Origin: GCA-003244245 sp036494005
GTDB lineage: Bacteria; Actinomycetota; Actinomycetes; Mycobacteriales; Pseudonocardiaceae
Length of the DNA stretch: 64,000 nucleotides
Direction of reading: 5' to 3'
Assembly: GCA_036494005.1 (NCBI GenBank)
Contig: DASXOV010000128.1
Span: 4,741-68,740 of the forward strand
Part shown: positions 15,820 through 25,604 of the stretch, one piece after another
Layout: every line of letters starts with the position of its first letter
How positions within the stretch are numbered: position 1 is the first letter of the stretch
Program-made: the position numbers and the translations under genes
The notes under the pieces: generated by a model
What the model saw: only the letters and a program-made list of their open reading frames with translations
What the model was told of the DNA's origin: nothing
Database searches by the model: none

Positions 15820-18800
15820 GTGGGTATGCGCGACTGGATGCGGCGGTGGCCGGTCTACCGGCAGCTGACCGGCACCGATCCGACCGGGCGGGGCGACGCG
15901 GTGCGGTCAGAGCGGACCGAGCGGATCCGGCCACGCACCGAGGAGGCCGACCGGGTGGTCGGCTCGATCTGCCCGTACTGCGCGGTGGGCTGCGGGCAGC
16001 GCATCTTCGTCCGGGGCAAGAAGATCACCCAGATCGAGGGCGACCCGGACTCGCCGATCTCGCGGGGCCGGCTCTGCCCGAAGGGCTCGGCGACCAAGCA
16101 GCTGGTGACCACCCCGAACCGGGTGACCACGGTGCGCTACCGCCGTCCGCACGGCACCGAGTGGGAGGACCTGGACCTGGACACCGCGATGGACATGATC
16201 GCGGACCGGGTGCTCGACGTCCGGCACCGGACCTGGCAGGACACCGACGCCGAGGGCCGGGTGCTGCGCCGCACGATGGGCCTGGCGCACCTGGGCGGTG
16301 CGACGCTGGACAACGAGGAGAACTACGTCATCAAAAAACTGTGGACCGCACTGGGAGCGGTCCAGGTGGAGAACCAGGCCCGGTTTTGACACTCCTCCAC
16401 GGTCCCCGGTCTGGGGGTCTCGTTCGGGCGCGGCGGCGCGACCACCTTCCAGCAGGATCTGATCAACTCCGACTGCATCGTGATCCAGGGTTCGAACTTC
16501 GCCGAGTGCCACCCGGTCGGGTTCCAGTGGGTGATGGAAGCCAAGGCGCGCGGCGCGACCGTCATCCACATCGACCCGCGGTTCACCCGCACCAGCGCGA
16601 TGGCCGACCATGTCGTCCCGATCCGCGCCGGGTCCGACGTCGCCTTCCTCGGCGGGCTGATCAACTATGTGCTCACCGAGGGCAAGGAGTTCCGGGACTA
16701 CGTGGTCGCTTACACCAACGCCGCGGCCATCGTCACCGAGGACTTCCAGGACACCGAGGACCTCGGCGGGCTGTTCAGCGGCTTCGACGCCGCATCGCAG
16801 AGCTACGACATCAGCAGCTGGCAGTACGAGGGCGCGCAGCCGGCGGCAGCGGCAGCCGGACAGCGCGACACCGGACCGGCCAGCCAGGCGGGCAGGCACG
16901 GCGGTGAAACCCACCGCGCCAGCTCCGGCGGCCAGCAGTACGGCAGCGGTGGCGCGTCGATCGGCGCCAAGCCGAACCGGGACGAGACACTGCAGCACCC
17001 GCGCTGTGTGTTCCAGATCCTCACCCGGCACTTCGCCCGCTACACTCCGGAACTGGTCGAGCAGGTATGCGGGATCTCCCCGGAGGCCTTCACCACGGTG
17101 GCCGAGGCGATCACCGCCAACAGCGGCCGGGAGCGCACCACGGCCTGGGCCTACGCGGTGGGCTGGACCCAGCACAGCACCGGGGTGCAGTACATCCGCA
17201 CGGCCTCGATCCTGCAGGCCCTGCTGGGTAACATCGGCCGCCCGGGCGGCGGCATCCTGGCGCTGCGCGGGCACGCCAGCATCCAGGGCTCCACCGACAT
17301 CCCGACCCTGTTCGACCTGCTGCCCGGGTACCTGCCGATGCCCCACGCGCACCGCGAACAGGACCTCGAGACCTACTGCGCCGCCGACGCGGGCCAGACC
17401 GGGTTCTGGGGCAACATGCCCGCCTACCTGGTGAGCCTGCTGAAGTCCTACTGGGGGGACGCCGCGACCCCGGAGAACGACTTCCGCTTCGACTGGCTGC
17501 CCCGGATCGACGGCGACCACAACAACTTCCGTTCCGTGCTCGGCATGATCGACGGCACGGTGCGCGGGTACGTGGTGGCGGGTGAGAACCCCGCGGTCGG
17601 CGGGGCGAACGCGCGGCTGCAGCGCCAGGGGCTGGCCAACCTCGACTGGCTGGTGGTGCGCGACTTCACCTGTGTCGAGACCGCCACCTTCTGGCAGCGC
17701 CCCGAGGACGGGCGCCCAGAAGACGTCGGCACCGAGGTCTTCTTCCTGCCCGCCGCGACGCACGCGGAGAAGGACGGCTCGTTCACCAACACCCAGCGCC
17801 TGCTGCAGTGGCATCACAAGGCGGTCGAGCCGCCCGGCGACGCCCGCAGCGACCTGTGGTTCTTCTACCACCTGGGTCGGCGCATCCGGGAGAAGCTGGC
17901 CGGCTCGACGGATCCCCGTGATCGCCCGATCCTGGAGCTGACCTGGGACTACGGTGCGCACGGCCTGATCGGGGAACCCAGTGCGGACGCGGTACTCGCA
18001 GAGATCAACGGGGCCGGCCCGGACGGTGAGCCACTGAGCGCCTACACCCAGCTGCGCGACGACGGCTCCACCCGCTGCGGGTGCTGGATCTACTGCGGGG
18101 TCCGCGCCGACGGGGTCAACCAGGCGGCCCGGCGCCGTCCGGGTGCGGAACAGAACTGGGTGGCCCCGGAGTGGGGGTGGGCGTGGCCGGCCAACCGGCG
18201 GATCCTCTACAACCGCGCCTCGGCCGACCGGCGAGGCCACCCGTGGAGCCCGCGTAAGGCCTACGTCTGGTGGGACGCGCAGGCCCGGCGCTGGACCGGG
18301 CACGACGTACCCGACTTCGAGCCCGGCAAGCCGCCGGACTACCGGCCACCCCCGGACGCCACCGCGCAGGACGCGCTGTCCGGTGACGACCCGTTCATCA
18401 TGCAGGCCGACGGCAAGGCGTGGCTGTTCGCGCCTGCCGGGCTGGCCGACGGCCCGTTGCCGGTGCACTACGAGCCGGTCGAGTCACCGCACCGCAACCT
18501 GCTGTACCCGGGCCGGCCCGTCAACCCGGCCGCGATCACCTACGACCGGCCGGGCAATCGCTTCCACCCGCCGGGCAGCGACGCCTACCCCTACGTGCTC
18601 ACCACCTACCGGCTCACCGAGCACCAGACCGGTGGCGGCATGACCAGGCACCTGCCCTACCTGGCAGAACTGCAACCCGAGGCGTTCTGCGAGGTCTCCC
18701 CGGCCCTGGCCGCCGAACGTGGGCTGCGCCACCTCGGGTGGGCCACCATCGTCACGGCACGCAGCGCGATCGAGGTCAAGGTGCTGGTGACGGCACGGAT

Positions 18801-19044
18801 GCGCCCACTGCGCGTGGACGGGCGGACCAGTCATCAGATCGGGGTGCCGTGGCATTTCGGGCCCAACGGGCTGGCCACCGGTGACAGCGCCAACGATCTG
18901 CTGGCGATAGCGCTGGATCCGAACGTGCACATCCAGGAGTCCAAAGTGCTCACCTGCGACATCCGGCCGGGGCGCCGGCCGGGCGGCCCCGAGCTGCGCG
19001 AGCTCCTTGCCGACTACCGACGGAGGGCGGGTATCCCGGAATGA
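15820..19044 (+). CDS. fdhA: Formate dehydrogenase catalytic subunit, selenocysteine-containing (UGA at 16387-16389)
   Basis: A single frame of 1074 residues (GTG at 15820; ATG at 15826 is an alternative) is interrupted only by TGA at 16387-16389. On both sides it matches molybdopterin formate dehydrogenases: N-terminal [4Fe-4S] motif SICPYCAVGCGQ (about residue 50), RGRLCPKGS, then NQARF-Sec-HSSTVPGLGVSFGRGG, which is where known enzymes have Sec or Cys. Downstream come GSNFAECHPVGFQWVMEAK, the MGD-binding GNIGRPGGG, VAGENPAVG and THAEKDGSFTNTQR. A SECIS-like hairpin follows the UGA. No Tat leader is visible, unlike E. coli FdnG/FdoG, so a cytoplasmic-side location is likely. It overlaps the Fe-S subunit start (ATGA). 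The Gly/Ser/Gln-rich insert about 345-385 is unusual. Confidence 0.93.
16387..16419 (+). promoter_or_regulatory. Selenocysteine UGA codon and SECIS-like hairpin
   Basis: TGA at 16387-16389 is followed by a stem-loop at 16401-16419. The stem GGTCCCC pairs with GGGGGTC (four G-C pairs at the top, two wobble pairs below) and closes a GGTCT apical loop at 16408-16412. Exactly 18 nt separate the UGA from the first G of the loop. In the E. coli fdhF SECIS, as I recall it, the GGUCU apical motif that binds SelB lies at the same distance. No selC, selA, selB or selD is visible in this window. Confidence 0.85.
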
Positions 19045-19877
19045 GTACCTCGGAGCTGGGCATGCCCCGGATGGGCTTCTTCACCGACACCTCGGTGTGC
19101 ATCGGCTGCAAGGCCTGCGAGGTGGCCTGCAAGGAGTGGAACCTGGTGCCGCCCGACGCCGGTCCGACCGGCAGCGGGCCGGGCACCGACACCGACATCG
19201 CGGCGATGGACCTGCTCGGGATGTCCTACGACAACACCGGCTCGCTGGGCGCCAACACCTGGCGGCACGTGGCGTTCATCGAAGCCGAGGCCGACGATCC
19301 GAGGCAGGGCGATGTCCGCTGGCTGATGGCCTCGGACGTGTGCAAGCACTGCACCCACGCGGCCTGCCTGGACGTCTGCCCCACCGGTGCGCTGTTCCGT
19401 ACCGAACTCGACACCGTGGTAGTCCAGGAGGACGTGTGCAATGGCTGCGGCTACTGCGTGCCCGCCTGCCCGTACGGGGTGATCGACGTCCGCCCCGGCG
19501 ACGGACGGGCCTGGAAGTGCACCCTGTGCTACGACCGGACCAAGGAGGGGCTGACCCCGGCCTGCGCTCAGGCCTGCCCCACCGAGTCGATCGTGTACGG
19601 ACCGCTGGACGAGTTGCGCGAGCGCGCCGACCTGCGCCTTGCCACCCTGCGGGAGGCCGGTGAGAGCCGCGCCCAGCTCTACGGTCGCGATCCGGACGAC
19701 GGGGTCGGCGGCGACGGCGCGTTCTTCCTGCTGCTCGACGAACCCGAGGTATACGGGTTACCGCCGGACCCGGTGGTGACCACTCGCGACCTGCCCGCGA
19801 TGTGGGGCCGGGCGGCGCTGGCCGCCGCCGGGCTGGCCGCCGCCGTCGCCGGGGCATTCCTGGGCGGGCCACGCTGA
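19041..19877 (+). CDS. fdhB: Formate dehydrogenase iron-sulfur subunit
   Basis: 278 residues, starting at the ATG that overlaps the fdhA stop. Four [4Fe-4S] cysteine clusters are visible in order: CIGCKACEVACK, CKHCTHAACLDVCP, CNGCGYCVPACP, and CTLCYDRT with CAQACP. This is the electron-transfer layout of FdnH/HybA-type subunits. A C-terminal hydrophobic segment (AALAAAGLAAAVAGAFLGG) would anchor it in the membrane, next to the NrfD-type subunit encoded downstream. It passes electrons from the molybdenum/selenocysteine subunit towards the quinone pool (family knowledge). The stop overlaps the next start (TGATG), so all three subunits are translationally coupled. Confidence 0.93.
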   Translation: MSTSELGMPRMGFFTDTSVCIGCKACEVACKEWNLVPPDAGPTGSGPGTDTDIAAMDLLGMSYDNTGSLGANTWRHVAFIEAEADDPRQGDVRWLMASDVCKHCTHAACLDVCPTGALFRTELDTVVVQEDVCNGCGYCVPACPYGVIDVRPGDGRAWKCTLCYDRTKEGLTPACAQACPTESIVYGPLDELRERADLRLATLREAGESRAQLYGRDPDDGVGGDGAFFLLLDEPEVYGLPPDPVVTTRDLPAMWGRAALAAAGLAAAVAGAFLGGPR

Positions 19878-20872
19878 TGACCTCCGTCCAGCCAGGACGC
19901 CGCCGGGGCCGCAAGCGGGAGCGCGGTTCCATGGTGCCGCCCGCACAGTTCGGCTCGTACTACGGGCTGCCGATTCTCAAACGCCCGACCTGGAAATCGC
20001 CCGACGTACCGATTTACCTGTGGGCGGGCGGCGCGGCGGGAACCAGCGCCGTACTGGCCGCACTGGCCGACCTGACCGGGCGGCCCACCCTGCGGCGCGG
20101 CGGGCGGTGGGTGGCCGCCTGCGGTGCGATGATCGGCTCGGTCGCCCTGATCCACGACCTCGGGCGGCCGGCGCGCTTCCTCAACATGCTGCGGGTGGTC
20201 AAGCCGACGTCGCCGCTCTCGGTGGGCAGCTGGATCCTCACTCCGTTCGGGGCGCTGGCCGCAGCCGCGGCCGCGTCGGAGCTGACCGGGATCGCGCCCC
20301 GGCTGGGCAGGGTCGCCGGCTGGGGCGCCGCGGCGCTGGGACCCGCGCTGGCCAGCTACACCTCGGTACTGGTGGCCGACACCGCGATCCCCGCCTGGCA
20401 CGAGGCCCGCAACGAGCTGCCGGCGCTGTTCGTGGGCAGCGCCGCCGCTGCGGGTGGCGGTGCCGGGCTCGTGCTCGCCACGGTGGCGGACAACGGACCC
20501 GCCGCCCGGATCGCCGCCGTCGGAGCAGTGACGGAACTGGCCGCCGGGCAGGCGATGGAACGGCACCTGGCTGGACTGCCCGGGGGTCTTGAGCGGGTCT
20601 ATCAGACCGGGCGGGCCGGGCGATGGAACCGAGCCGGGCAGGTCCTGACCACCGCCGGTGGCGTCGGCGCGCTGTTCCTGCAGCGTAGCCGGGCCGGCTC
20701 GGTGCTGGCCGGGCTGGCGCTGCTGGCCGGTTCCCTGGCCACCAGGTTCGCGGTGCTCCACGCCGGGCGGGCCTCGGCCGACGACCCACAGCACGTCATC
20801 GCCCCCCAGCGCGAACGCCTCGCCCAGCGCACCACGCACCACGCACCGGGACACGTACAGACCGTTGACTAA
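19877..20872 (+). CDS. nrfD: NrfD/PsrC-family membrane subunit
   Basis: 331 residues from the ATG at 19877, which overlaps the fdhB stop; the frame is open upstream but only as shadow. After a basic N-terminus comes FGSYYGLPILKRPTWKSPDV, the entry motif of actinobacterial NrfD proteins. About eight hydrophobic segments follow, with SVALIHDLGRPARFLNMLRV (a conserved loop), KPTSPLSVGSWIL and VADTAIPAWHEARNELP. NrfD-type subunits replace the cytochrome b subunit of FdnI and transfer electrons to menaquinone. This agrees with the absence of a heme-b subunit in the operon. Confidence 0.9.
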   Translation: MTSVQPGRRRGRKRERGSMVPPAQFGSYYGLPILKRPTWKSPDVPIYLWAGGAAGTSAVLAALADLTGRPTLRRGGRWVAACGAMIGSVALIHDLGRPARFLNMLRVVKPTSPLSVGSWILTPFGALAAAAAASELTGIAPRLGRVAGWGAAALGPALASYTSVLVADTAIPAWHEARNELPALFVGSAAAAGGGAGLVLATVADNGPAARIAAVGAVTELAAGQAMERHLAGLPGGLERVYQTGRAGRWNRAGQVLTTAGGVGALFLQRSRAGSVLAGLALLAGSLATRFAVLHAGRASADDPQHVIAPQRERLAQRTTHHAPGHVQTVD

Positions 20873-20929
20873 CCTGGGTGGCGCTCGGCCACCGTAGGTA
20901 ACGAGCATGAACGTGGAACCGGAGATGAC

Positions 20930-22654
20930 GTGAACGACTCGCACACCTGGATGGAGCGGCTCGCGGATCAGGTCGCGGAGCGGGCGTCCGGGGCGGCGAC
21001 GTCCGGGACGGTGGCGTCGGGAACCGCGGTGGTCTGCGCGTCGGGTATCTCACCCTCGGGGCCGATCCACCTGGGCAACCTGCGTGAGGTGGTGACCACG
21101 CACCTGGTCGTCGAGGCGTTGCGCCGCCGTGGTGTGGACGCCGTGCACCTGCACTCGTGGGACGACTACGACCGGCTGCGCAAGGTGCCCGCCGGGGTGG
21201 ACGAGCAGTTCCAGCGCTACGTCGGCGCCCCGCTGTCGGCGGTGCCGGATCCGTGGGGCCGGACCGACTCCTACGCATCGCACTTCATCGACGAGTTCAC
21301 CGGAGCGCTCGACGTGCTGGGCATCCGGATGCGCGAGGTCAGGCAGTCGACCCAGTATCCGAGCGGCACGTACAACGCGGCGATCCGCACCGCGCTGGAG
21401 CATCGCGGGCTGATCTTCGACACGCTTGCGGCGCAGCAGACACCGGGCCGTCTGGAGCGGCCCGCGGCGGAACGCCGCCGCGAGTACTACCCCTTCCGGC
21501 CGTACTGCGAGGCGTGCGGGAAGGACGAGACACAGATCGAGGAGTACGCGGGGGAGACGGTCGGCTACCGGTGCCGGTGCTCCCACCAGGGCACGATGAG
21601 CCTCGCCGACGGGGCCAAGATCAGCGGCAAGCTGGTGTGGAAGGTCGACTGGCCGATGCGCTGGGCGCACGAGGGCGTCGCATTCGAACCGGCAGGCGAG
21701 GACCACCACGCACCGACCGGCAGCTTCACCGTCGGGCGCCACCTCGTGGAGTCGTTGTACGGCGGTCGTGCGCCGCACTCGGCGGTGTACTCGTTCGTCA
21801 GCCTGGCCGGCGCGAACGGCAAGATGTCCGGCTCGGCGGGTGGTGCCGCCATCCCGTCCACCGCGCTGGACGTGCTGGAACCCGCCCTGGTCCGCTGGCT
21901 CTACACGCGCAGGCTGCCGGAGCAGTCCTTCGCGATCGATCTGACACCGGTCTCGGTGCAGCGGCTCTACGACGAGTGGGACCGGATGGCCGCCCGGGTG
22001 CAGGACGGCGCCGAACCGGGCGAGGCCCGGGTTCGCTCATACTGCGTCCGCACCTCGGCCGGACCGGTGGACCACACCCCGCGTGCGGTGCCGTTCCGCC
22101 TGCTCGGCGCCACCGCGGACATCACGGCCGCGAATCGGGAGCAGATGGTGCGGATCGTGCGCCAGCACCTGCCCGCCGACGAGCGCCCGGCCGCCGACGA
22201 CGAGTTGCTCCGCACCCTGGAACCTCGGCTGAGCTGCGCGATCAACTGGGCGACCCGCCTGGTGCCGCCGCAGCACCGGACGACCATCGCCGGGGCCTTC
22301 GACACCGCCGAGTGGGACCGGCTCGACGAGCGGACCCGCCGGGCGTTGCGCCTGCTCGTCGACCGGCTCGGTGATGCGTGGGACCTCGACAGCCTCACCA
22401 CCCTGGTGTATTCGGTGCCGAAGCTGATGCTCGGTCTGCCTGCCGAGGCCGGCCCGACTCCCGAGATCAAGCAGGCGCAACGGGAGTTCTTCAAGACCAT
22501 GTACCGGCTGTTGTGCGCCGGCGAGACCGGCCCGCGGTTGCCGACGTTGCTGCTCTCCATCGGGCTCGACCGCAGCCGCAGCCTGCTCGCCCCGCCCTCG
22601 GCCCCACCCTCGACGGGGGACCGGCGCGACGAAACTACGGCGACGCCAGGCTGA
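20930..22654 (+). CDS. lysK: Class I lysyl-tRNA synthetase
   Basis: 574 residues from a GTG at 20930 with GGAG 5 nt upstream. The class I signature is clear: the HIGH-type motif in SGISPSGPIHLGNLRE and the KMSKS-type motif in AGANGKMSGSAG. The middle has a zinc-like CEACGKDE...CRCS pair and HSWDDYDRLRKVP. Most bacteria, including most actinomycetes, use class II LysRS for translation, so this archaeal-type enzyme is probably an accessory copy. It could give resistance to a lysine analogue or serve a special lysyl-tRNA use (inference). It begins 57 nt after nrfD on the same strand, and its 3' end overlaps the convergent serine hydrolase gene by 20 bp. Confidence 0.88.
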   Translation: MNDSHTWMERLADQVAERASGAATSGTVASGTAVVCASGISPSGPIHLGNLREVVTTHLVVEALRRRGVDAVHLHSWDDYDRLRKVPAGVDEQFQRYVGAPLSAVPDPWGRTDSYASHFIDEFTGALDVLGIRMREVRQSTQYPSGTYNAAIRTALEHRGLIFDTLAAQQTPGRLERPAAERRREYYPFRPYCEACGKDETQIEEYAGETVGYRCRCSHQGTMSLADGAKISGKLVWKVDWPMRWAHEGVAFEPAGEDHHAPTGSFTVGRHLVESLYGGRAPHSAVYSFVSLAGANGKMSGSAGGAAIPSTALDVLEPALVRWLYTRRLPEQSFAIDLTPVSVQRLYDEWDRMAARVQDGAEPGEARVRSYCVRTSAGPVDHTPRAVPFRLLGATADITAANREQMVRIVRQHLPADERPAADDELLRTLEPRLSCAINWATRLVPPQHRTTIAGAFDTAEWDRLDERTRRALRLLVDRLGDAWDLDSLTTLVYSVPKLMLGLPAEAGPTPEIKQAQREFFKTMYRLLCAGETGPRLPTLLLSIGLDRSRSLLAPPSAPPSTGDRRDETTATPG

Positions 22655-23594
22655 GCACGTCGGCCAGGGCGCTCGCCCCCGCGGTGACGACGGCGGGCAC
22701 CCTGAGGTAGGAGTTCGCCGATGCCGAGCTCAGCACCACGACCACGTACCGCAGGTCCCCGCCCACCAGCCCGGTACTGGCCATCACCGCCTGGGATCCG
22801 CTGGTTCCCCAGCCCTGCTTGATCGCCCACGTGGTGTGCGGCAGACCGTTCGGAATGCCGAAGTACTGATCGAAACCGTCCGCGGCCGTCTGCGGAGCGT
22901 CGGAGAGCGCGCCGACCAGGAAGTCCCGGGTGGGCGCGGGCAGCTGGTCGGTGATGTACCGGTACACGGTCACCATGTCCTGGGCGGTGATCAGCGTGTC
23001 ACCCCACTCGCCGGGATCGTCCGGCGGCCGGGTGCCGGTGAGCCCCAGCAGGGTGACCATTCTGGTCACCAGCGCGGGGCCACCGTCGGCGCCCCAGAGG
23101 TTGTCGGCGATGCCGTCGTCGCTGTCGGCGAGCATCTGATGCAGCTGCTGTTGGGTCCCGCTGTCCGGGAGTGCCCAGTTGTTCGCAGCCAGGACGCCGA
23201 GCGCGATGAGCAGCTTCACCACGGACATGGCGGCGAACTGCTGGTCGGCGTTGTTGCTCGCCAGCACCGTGCCGGTCTGCCGGTCATACACCTCGAAACC
23301 GACATCGGCGCTGGGCAGCACCGCGAGCATGGTCTGTTGCACCCGCGCGGCCACCACGGCCGGGTCCACGGCGGGCAGCGCCGCAGGGGTCGCCACCGTC
23401 GTCGGCGGAGCGGTCGGCGGAGCGGGTGGAGGTGTACTGCTGGATGCGGTGCTGCTCGGCAGGCTGCGCGGGACCGCGGTCAGCCTCCTGACCGTGGCGG
23501 AGCGGTGCACGACCGGCGCCACCGCCACGGAGGCCAACCCACCACCGGCGGCACACACCAGAGCTGTGGTCGCCAGCACCAGGAGACGTTTCAT
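22635..23594 (-). CDS. Exported serine hydrolase of the beta-lactamase/PBP fold
   Basis: 319 residues. The N-terminal signal peptide MKRLLVLATTALVCAAGGGL is followed by a Ser/Pro/Thr-rich linker (about 45-75). The catalytic SxxK is AAMSVVKLLIAL (about residues 123-126). The SDN-like position is SDDGIADNLW and the KTG-like strand is IKQGWGTSG, both altered from class A beta-lactamases. The overall pattern resembles the actinobacterial class-A-like lipoprotein or serine hydrolase family rather than a true beta-lactamase. It would act outside the membrane, perhaps on peptidoglycan. The altered SDN and KTG motifs make antibiotic hydrolysis uncertain. Confidence 0.75.
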   Translation of the reverse strand: MKRLLVLATTALVCAAGGGLASVAVAPVVHRSATVRRLTAVPRSLPSSTASSSTPPPAPPTAPPTTVATPAALPAVDPAVVAARVQQTMLAVLPSADVGFEVYDRQTGTVLASNNADQQFAAMSVVKLLIALGVLAANNWALPDSGTQQQLHQMLADSDDGIADNLWGADGGPALVTRMVTLLGLTGTRPPDDPGEWGDTLITAQDMVTVYRYITDQLPAPTRDFLVGALSDAPQTAADGFDQYFGIPNGLPHTTWAIKQGWGTSGSQAVMASTGLVGGDLRYVVVVLSSASANSYLRVPAVVTAGASALADVLSLASP

Positions 23595-23726
23595 GCTTCA
23601 AGAGTCGCTGCGCGGAGCCAAGCTTTTACGCCTCGGGCAGATTTCTGGCCGAACCCTCAGCCGATCTCCAGGATTCTCCGGACCGGGCACGCCCGGTCGG
23701 GTGCGGCCACCACAAGTGCCGCAACA

Positions 23727-24311
23727 TCAACCACCCGATCTCGAGCGACGAAGGAAGGTCCGGCGCGGGGCGTTCGGATCCTTGGCGAACGCGGCGCGCA
23801 TGGCGGGCCGGTTGGCCACGACCGCGAGGGCGGCCAGCGGGATGAGCTGCAGCACCTGCACCACCCGCAGCCAGCCGGGATACTCCCCCGAGATCAGCAA
23901 GGATCCGACGGCCAGCAGCCCGGCCAAGGAGACTATCCGCACCCGCCAGTACGCCCGTCGGCTGCCCCCGTGCAGCCGCCGGGCCACCCAGACGTAGATC
24001 ACCGCCACGATCACCACTGGGATCGGCCTGGTCCACAGCGTGATGGACAGCTGCTCCCTGGTCGCCTGCAGATCGTGCGCCGAGGGCGCCGGGCCGAGAT
24101 GCCGGGCGAGTTGGTAGTCCAGGATGTTCTGGTGGAACAGCAAGGTCAGCACGGCGAACACCGCGCTCATCCCCAGATTCACGAACAACAGGATGACTAC
24201 GGTGCGGATCGCCTGCGTGGACGCCTGGTCCCGATCCGCGGTGCGTGCCGCCGCGATCGGTTCAGCCTGCTCCCCGGGCGAGATCTTCTGCTCTGTCACA
24301 TCCGGTGACAC
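23727..24311 (-). CDS. Four-segment integral membrane protein
   Basis: 194 residues with an acidic cytoplasmic N-terminus (about 35 residues) and four hydrophobic segments: TVVILLFVNLGMSAVFAVLT, RPIPVVIVAVIYVWVARRL, VRIVSLAGLLAVGSLLISGE and VVQVLQLIPLAALAVVA. The C-terminal tail is basic and Arg-rich. This resembles uncharacterised actinobacterial membrane proteins; no catalytic motif is visible. It is 132 nt upstream of the serine hydrolase on the same strand, so the two may be cotranscribed. Function is not assigned. Confidence 0.65.
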   Translation of the reverse strand: MSPDVTEQKISPGEQAEPIAAARTADRDQASTQAIRTVVILLFVNLGMSAVFAVLTLLFHQNILDYQLARHLGPAPSAHDLQATREQLSITLWTRPIPVVIVAVIYVWVARRLHGGSRRAYWRVRIVSLAGLLAVGSLLISGEYPGWLRVVQVLQLIPLAALAVVANRPAMRAAFAKDPNAPRRTFLRRSRSGG

Positions 24312-24692
24312 TACGTGCGCTCGGCGCGCCGGACGGCTCTTTTACCAAAGACTTACGTCTACCTTCCCGCCGTCGTGAGGAAGGGGACTTCAGCTTGGGA
24401 AACCGGGAAGTGCAAGCAGTGGCGCTCCTGCTCGCGGCAGTCGTCAGCGCTCCAAGTCAGGCGGAGTCTTTGATACTGCGGAGTCTTTGATACGGCGGAG
24501 TCTTTGATACTCGGGCCGGGCGGCACCAGCACAGACGCCGGCGGGACATCGTCGACATCCTCCTAGATCTCAACGAATTTCCGGTGGCCGCACTCCTGGC
24601 TGAACGTATCCATCTGATCCGCAAGAGGTTTCCGGTACATACCCAGCCGGACCGGCGCCGCTGCTGATCGTGCGGTGGCGCCAGTTGCAGTA
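24312..24692. repeat. Intergenic region with a 17-bp x 3 tandem repeat (24461-24511)
   Basis: No gene is supported in this 381-nt stretch. Three copies of GCGGAGTCTTTGATAC start at 24461, 24478 and 24495, each followed by one variable base, giving a strict 17-bp period. The period is not a multiple of three, consistent with non-coding sequence. It could be a protein-binding array or simple slippage. Confidence 0.8.
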
Positions 24693-25604
24693 CTAGATCG
24701 TGCGGTAGTCGCGGGGGCTGTAGCGGGGACCGAACCGGGGGCGGCGGTGTCCGGAGGCCTCGATGTAGCGCACCGCGCGGTGCCGCTGCGGGATGTAGGG
24801 CGCCAGCACCGCCAGCATGCCCTCGTCGTCCAGCGGCTTGCCGAGCAGCGCGTACCCGACGACGGACGGGATGTGAAAGTCCCCGATGCTCACCGCATCG
24901 GCGTCCGACCAGGCCCGCTGGGCCACCTCGGCTGCCGTCCACACGCCGATCCCGGGAACCAGGCAGAGCAGGTCTCGGGCGGCCTTGCCACCCAGCGCCA
25001 CCGCACCCTCCAGCCGGTGCGCCACGGTGGCCGCCGCCAGCAGCGCCCGGCGCCGCGAGCGGTCCACCCCGGCCCGGTGCCACTCCCAGTCCGGGATCGC
25101 GCGCATCGCGGCCGACGTGGGCGGCAGCCGCAGTTCACCCGGCCCGGGAGCGGGTTCGCCGAAACGGCGGCACAGCTCACGCCAGGAGCGCCGGGCCTCG
25201 ATGCCGGTGACCTTCTGTTCGAGCACCGCGGGCACCAGCACGTCCCACACCCGGCGGGTCGCACCGAGACGCAGCCCCGGCATCCGCCGCCTGACCTGCG
25301 CGATCAGCGGGTGGTGGGCCACGAAGCCGCTGTCGTCGTCATCGGCGCCGAGCAGCCCGGGGACACCGTCCAGAGTCCAGGCCGCGCCCGGTCCCCAAGC
25401 CGTGGCGTGCACCGTGGCGTCCGGTTCCCGCCGCAACGCCAGGGTGGCGGGGCCGTCAGGTGTGGTGCCCGCGCGCCACACGGTGCCGTCGGCGTCCACC
25501 CGCATGGTGGGGTCACCCCGGCCACGGTGCAGCGGAGCCAGCACCGCGAGCAGGTCCAACGGGTAGCCCGGGGTCCAGGATCGACCCGGCGCGACGTCAG
25601 ACAT
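24693..25604 (-). CDS. DNA-3-methyladenine glycosylase family (HhH-GPD) protein
   Basis: 303 residues. The helix-hairpin-helix LCLVPGIGVWTAAEVAQRAW (about 215-235) is followed by DADAVSIGDFHIPSVVG, whose Asp in GDFH is the catalytic aspartate of AlkA-type glycosylases. The N-terminal half has the AlkA-like beta domain, and VLVPAVLEQKVTGIEARRSW marks the first HhH-GPD helices. It removes alkylated bases to start base-excision repair (family knowledge). It lies 18 nt downstream of manB on the same strand, across a junction with tandem-duplicated start/stop sequence. The second ATG there (25604) is the only one that stays open. Confidence 0.85.
   Translation of the reverse strand: MSDVAPGRSWTPGYPLDLLAVLAPLHRGRGDPTMRVDADGTVWRAGTTPDGPATLALRREPDATVHATAWGPGAAWTLDGVPGLLGADDDDSGFVAHHPLIAQVRRRMPGLRLGATRRVWDVLVPAVLEQKVTGIEARRSWRELCRRFGEPAPGPGELRLPPTSAAMRAIPDWEWHRAGVDRSRRRALLAAATVAHRLEGAVALGGKAARDLLCLVPGIGVWTAAEVAQRAWSDADAVSIGDFHIPSVVGYALLGKPLDDEGMLAVLAPYIPQRHRAVRYIEASGHRRPRFGPRYSPRDYRTI

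Noticed and set aside
15820..16480. Formate dehydrogenase gene read as two separate genes or as a nonsense pseudogene
   Set aside because: The frame is the same on both sides of the TGA, the flanking residues match the Sec site of the family, and a SECIS-like hairpin follows.
15907..18468. An 853-codon open frame on the minus strand
   Set aside because: It lies entirely opposite the formate dehydrogenase gene and is a high-GC shadow without motifs.
22635..23594. True class A beta-lactamase
   Set aside because: SDN and KTG motifs are altered (SDD, KQG) and the linker and fold suit a broader serine hydrolase family.
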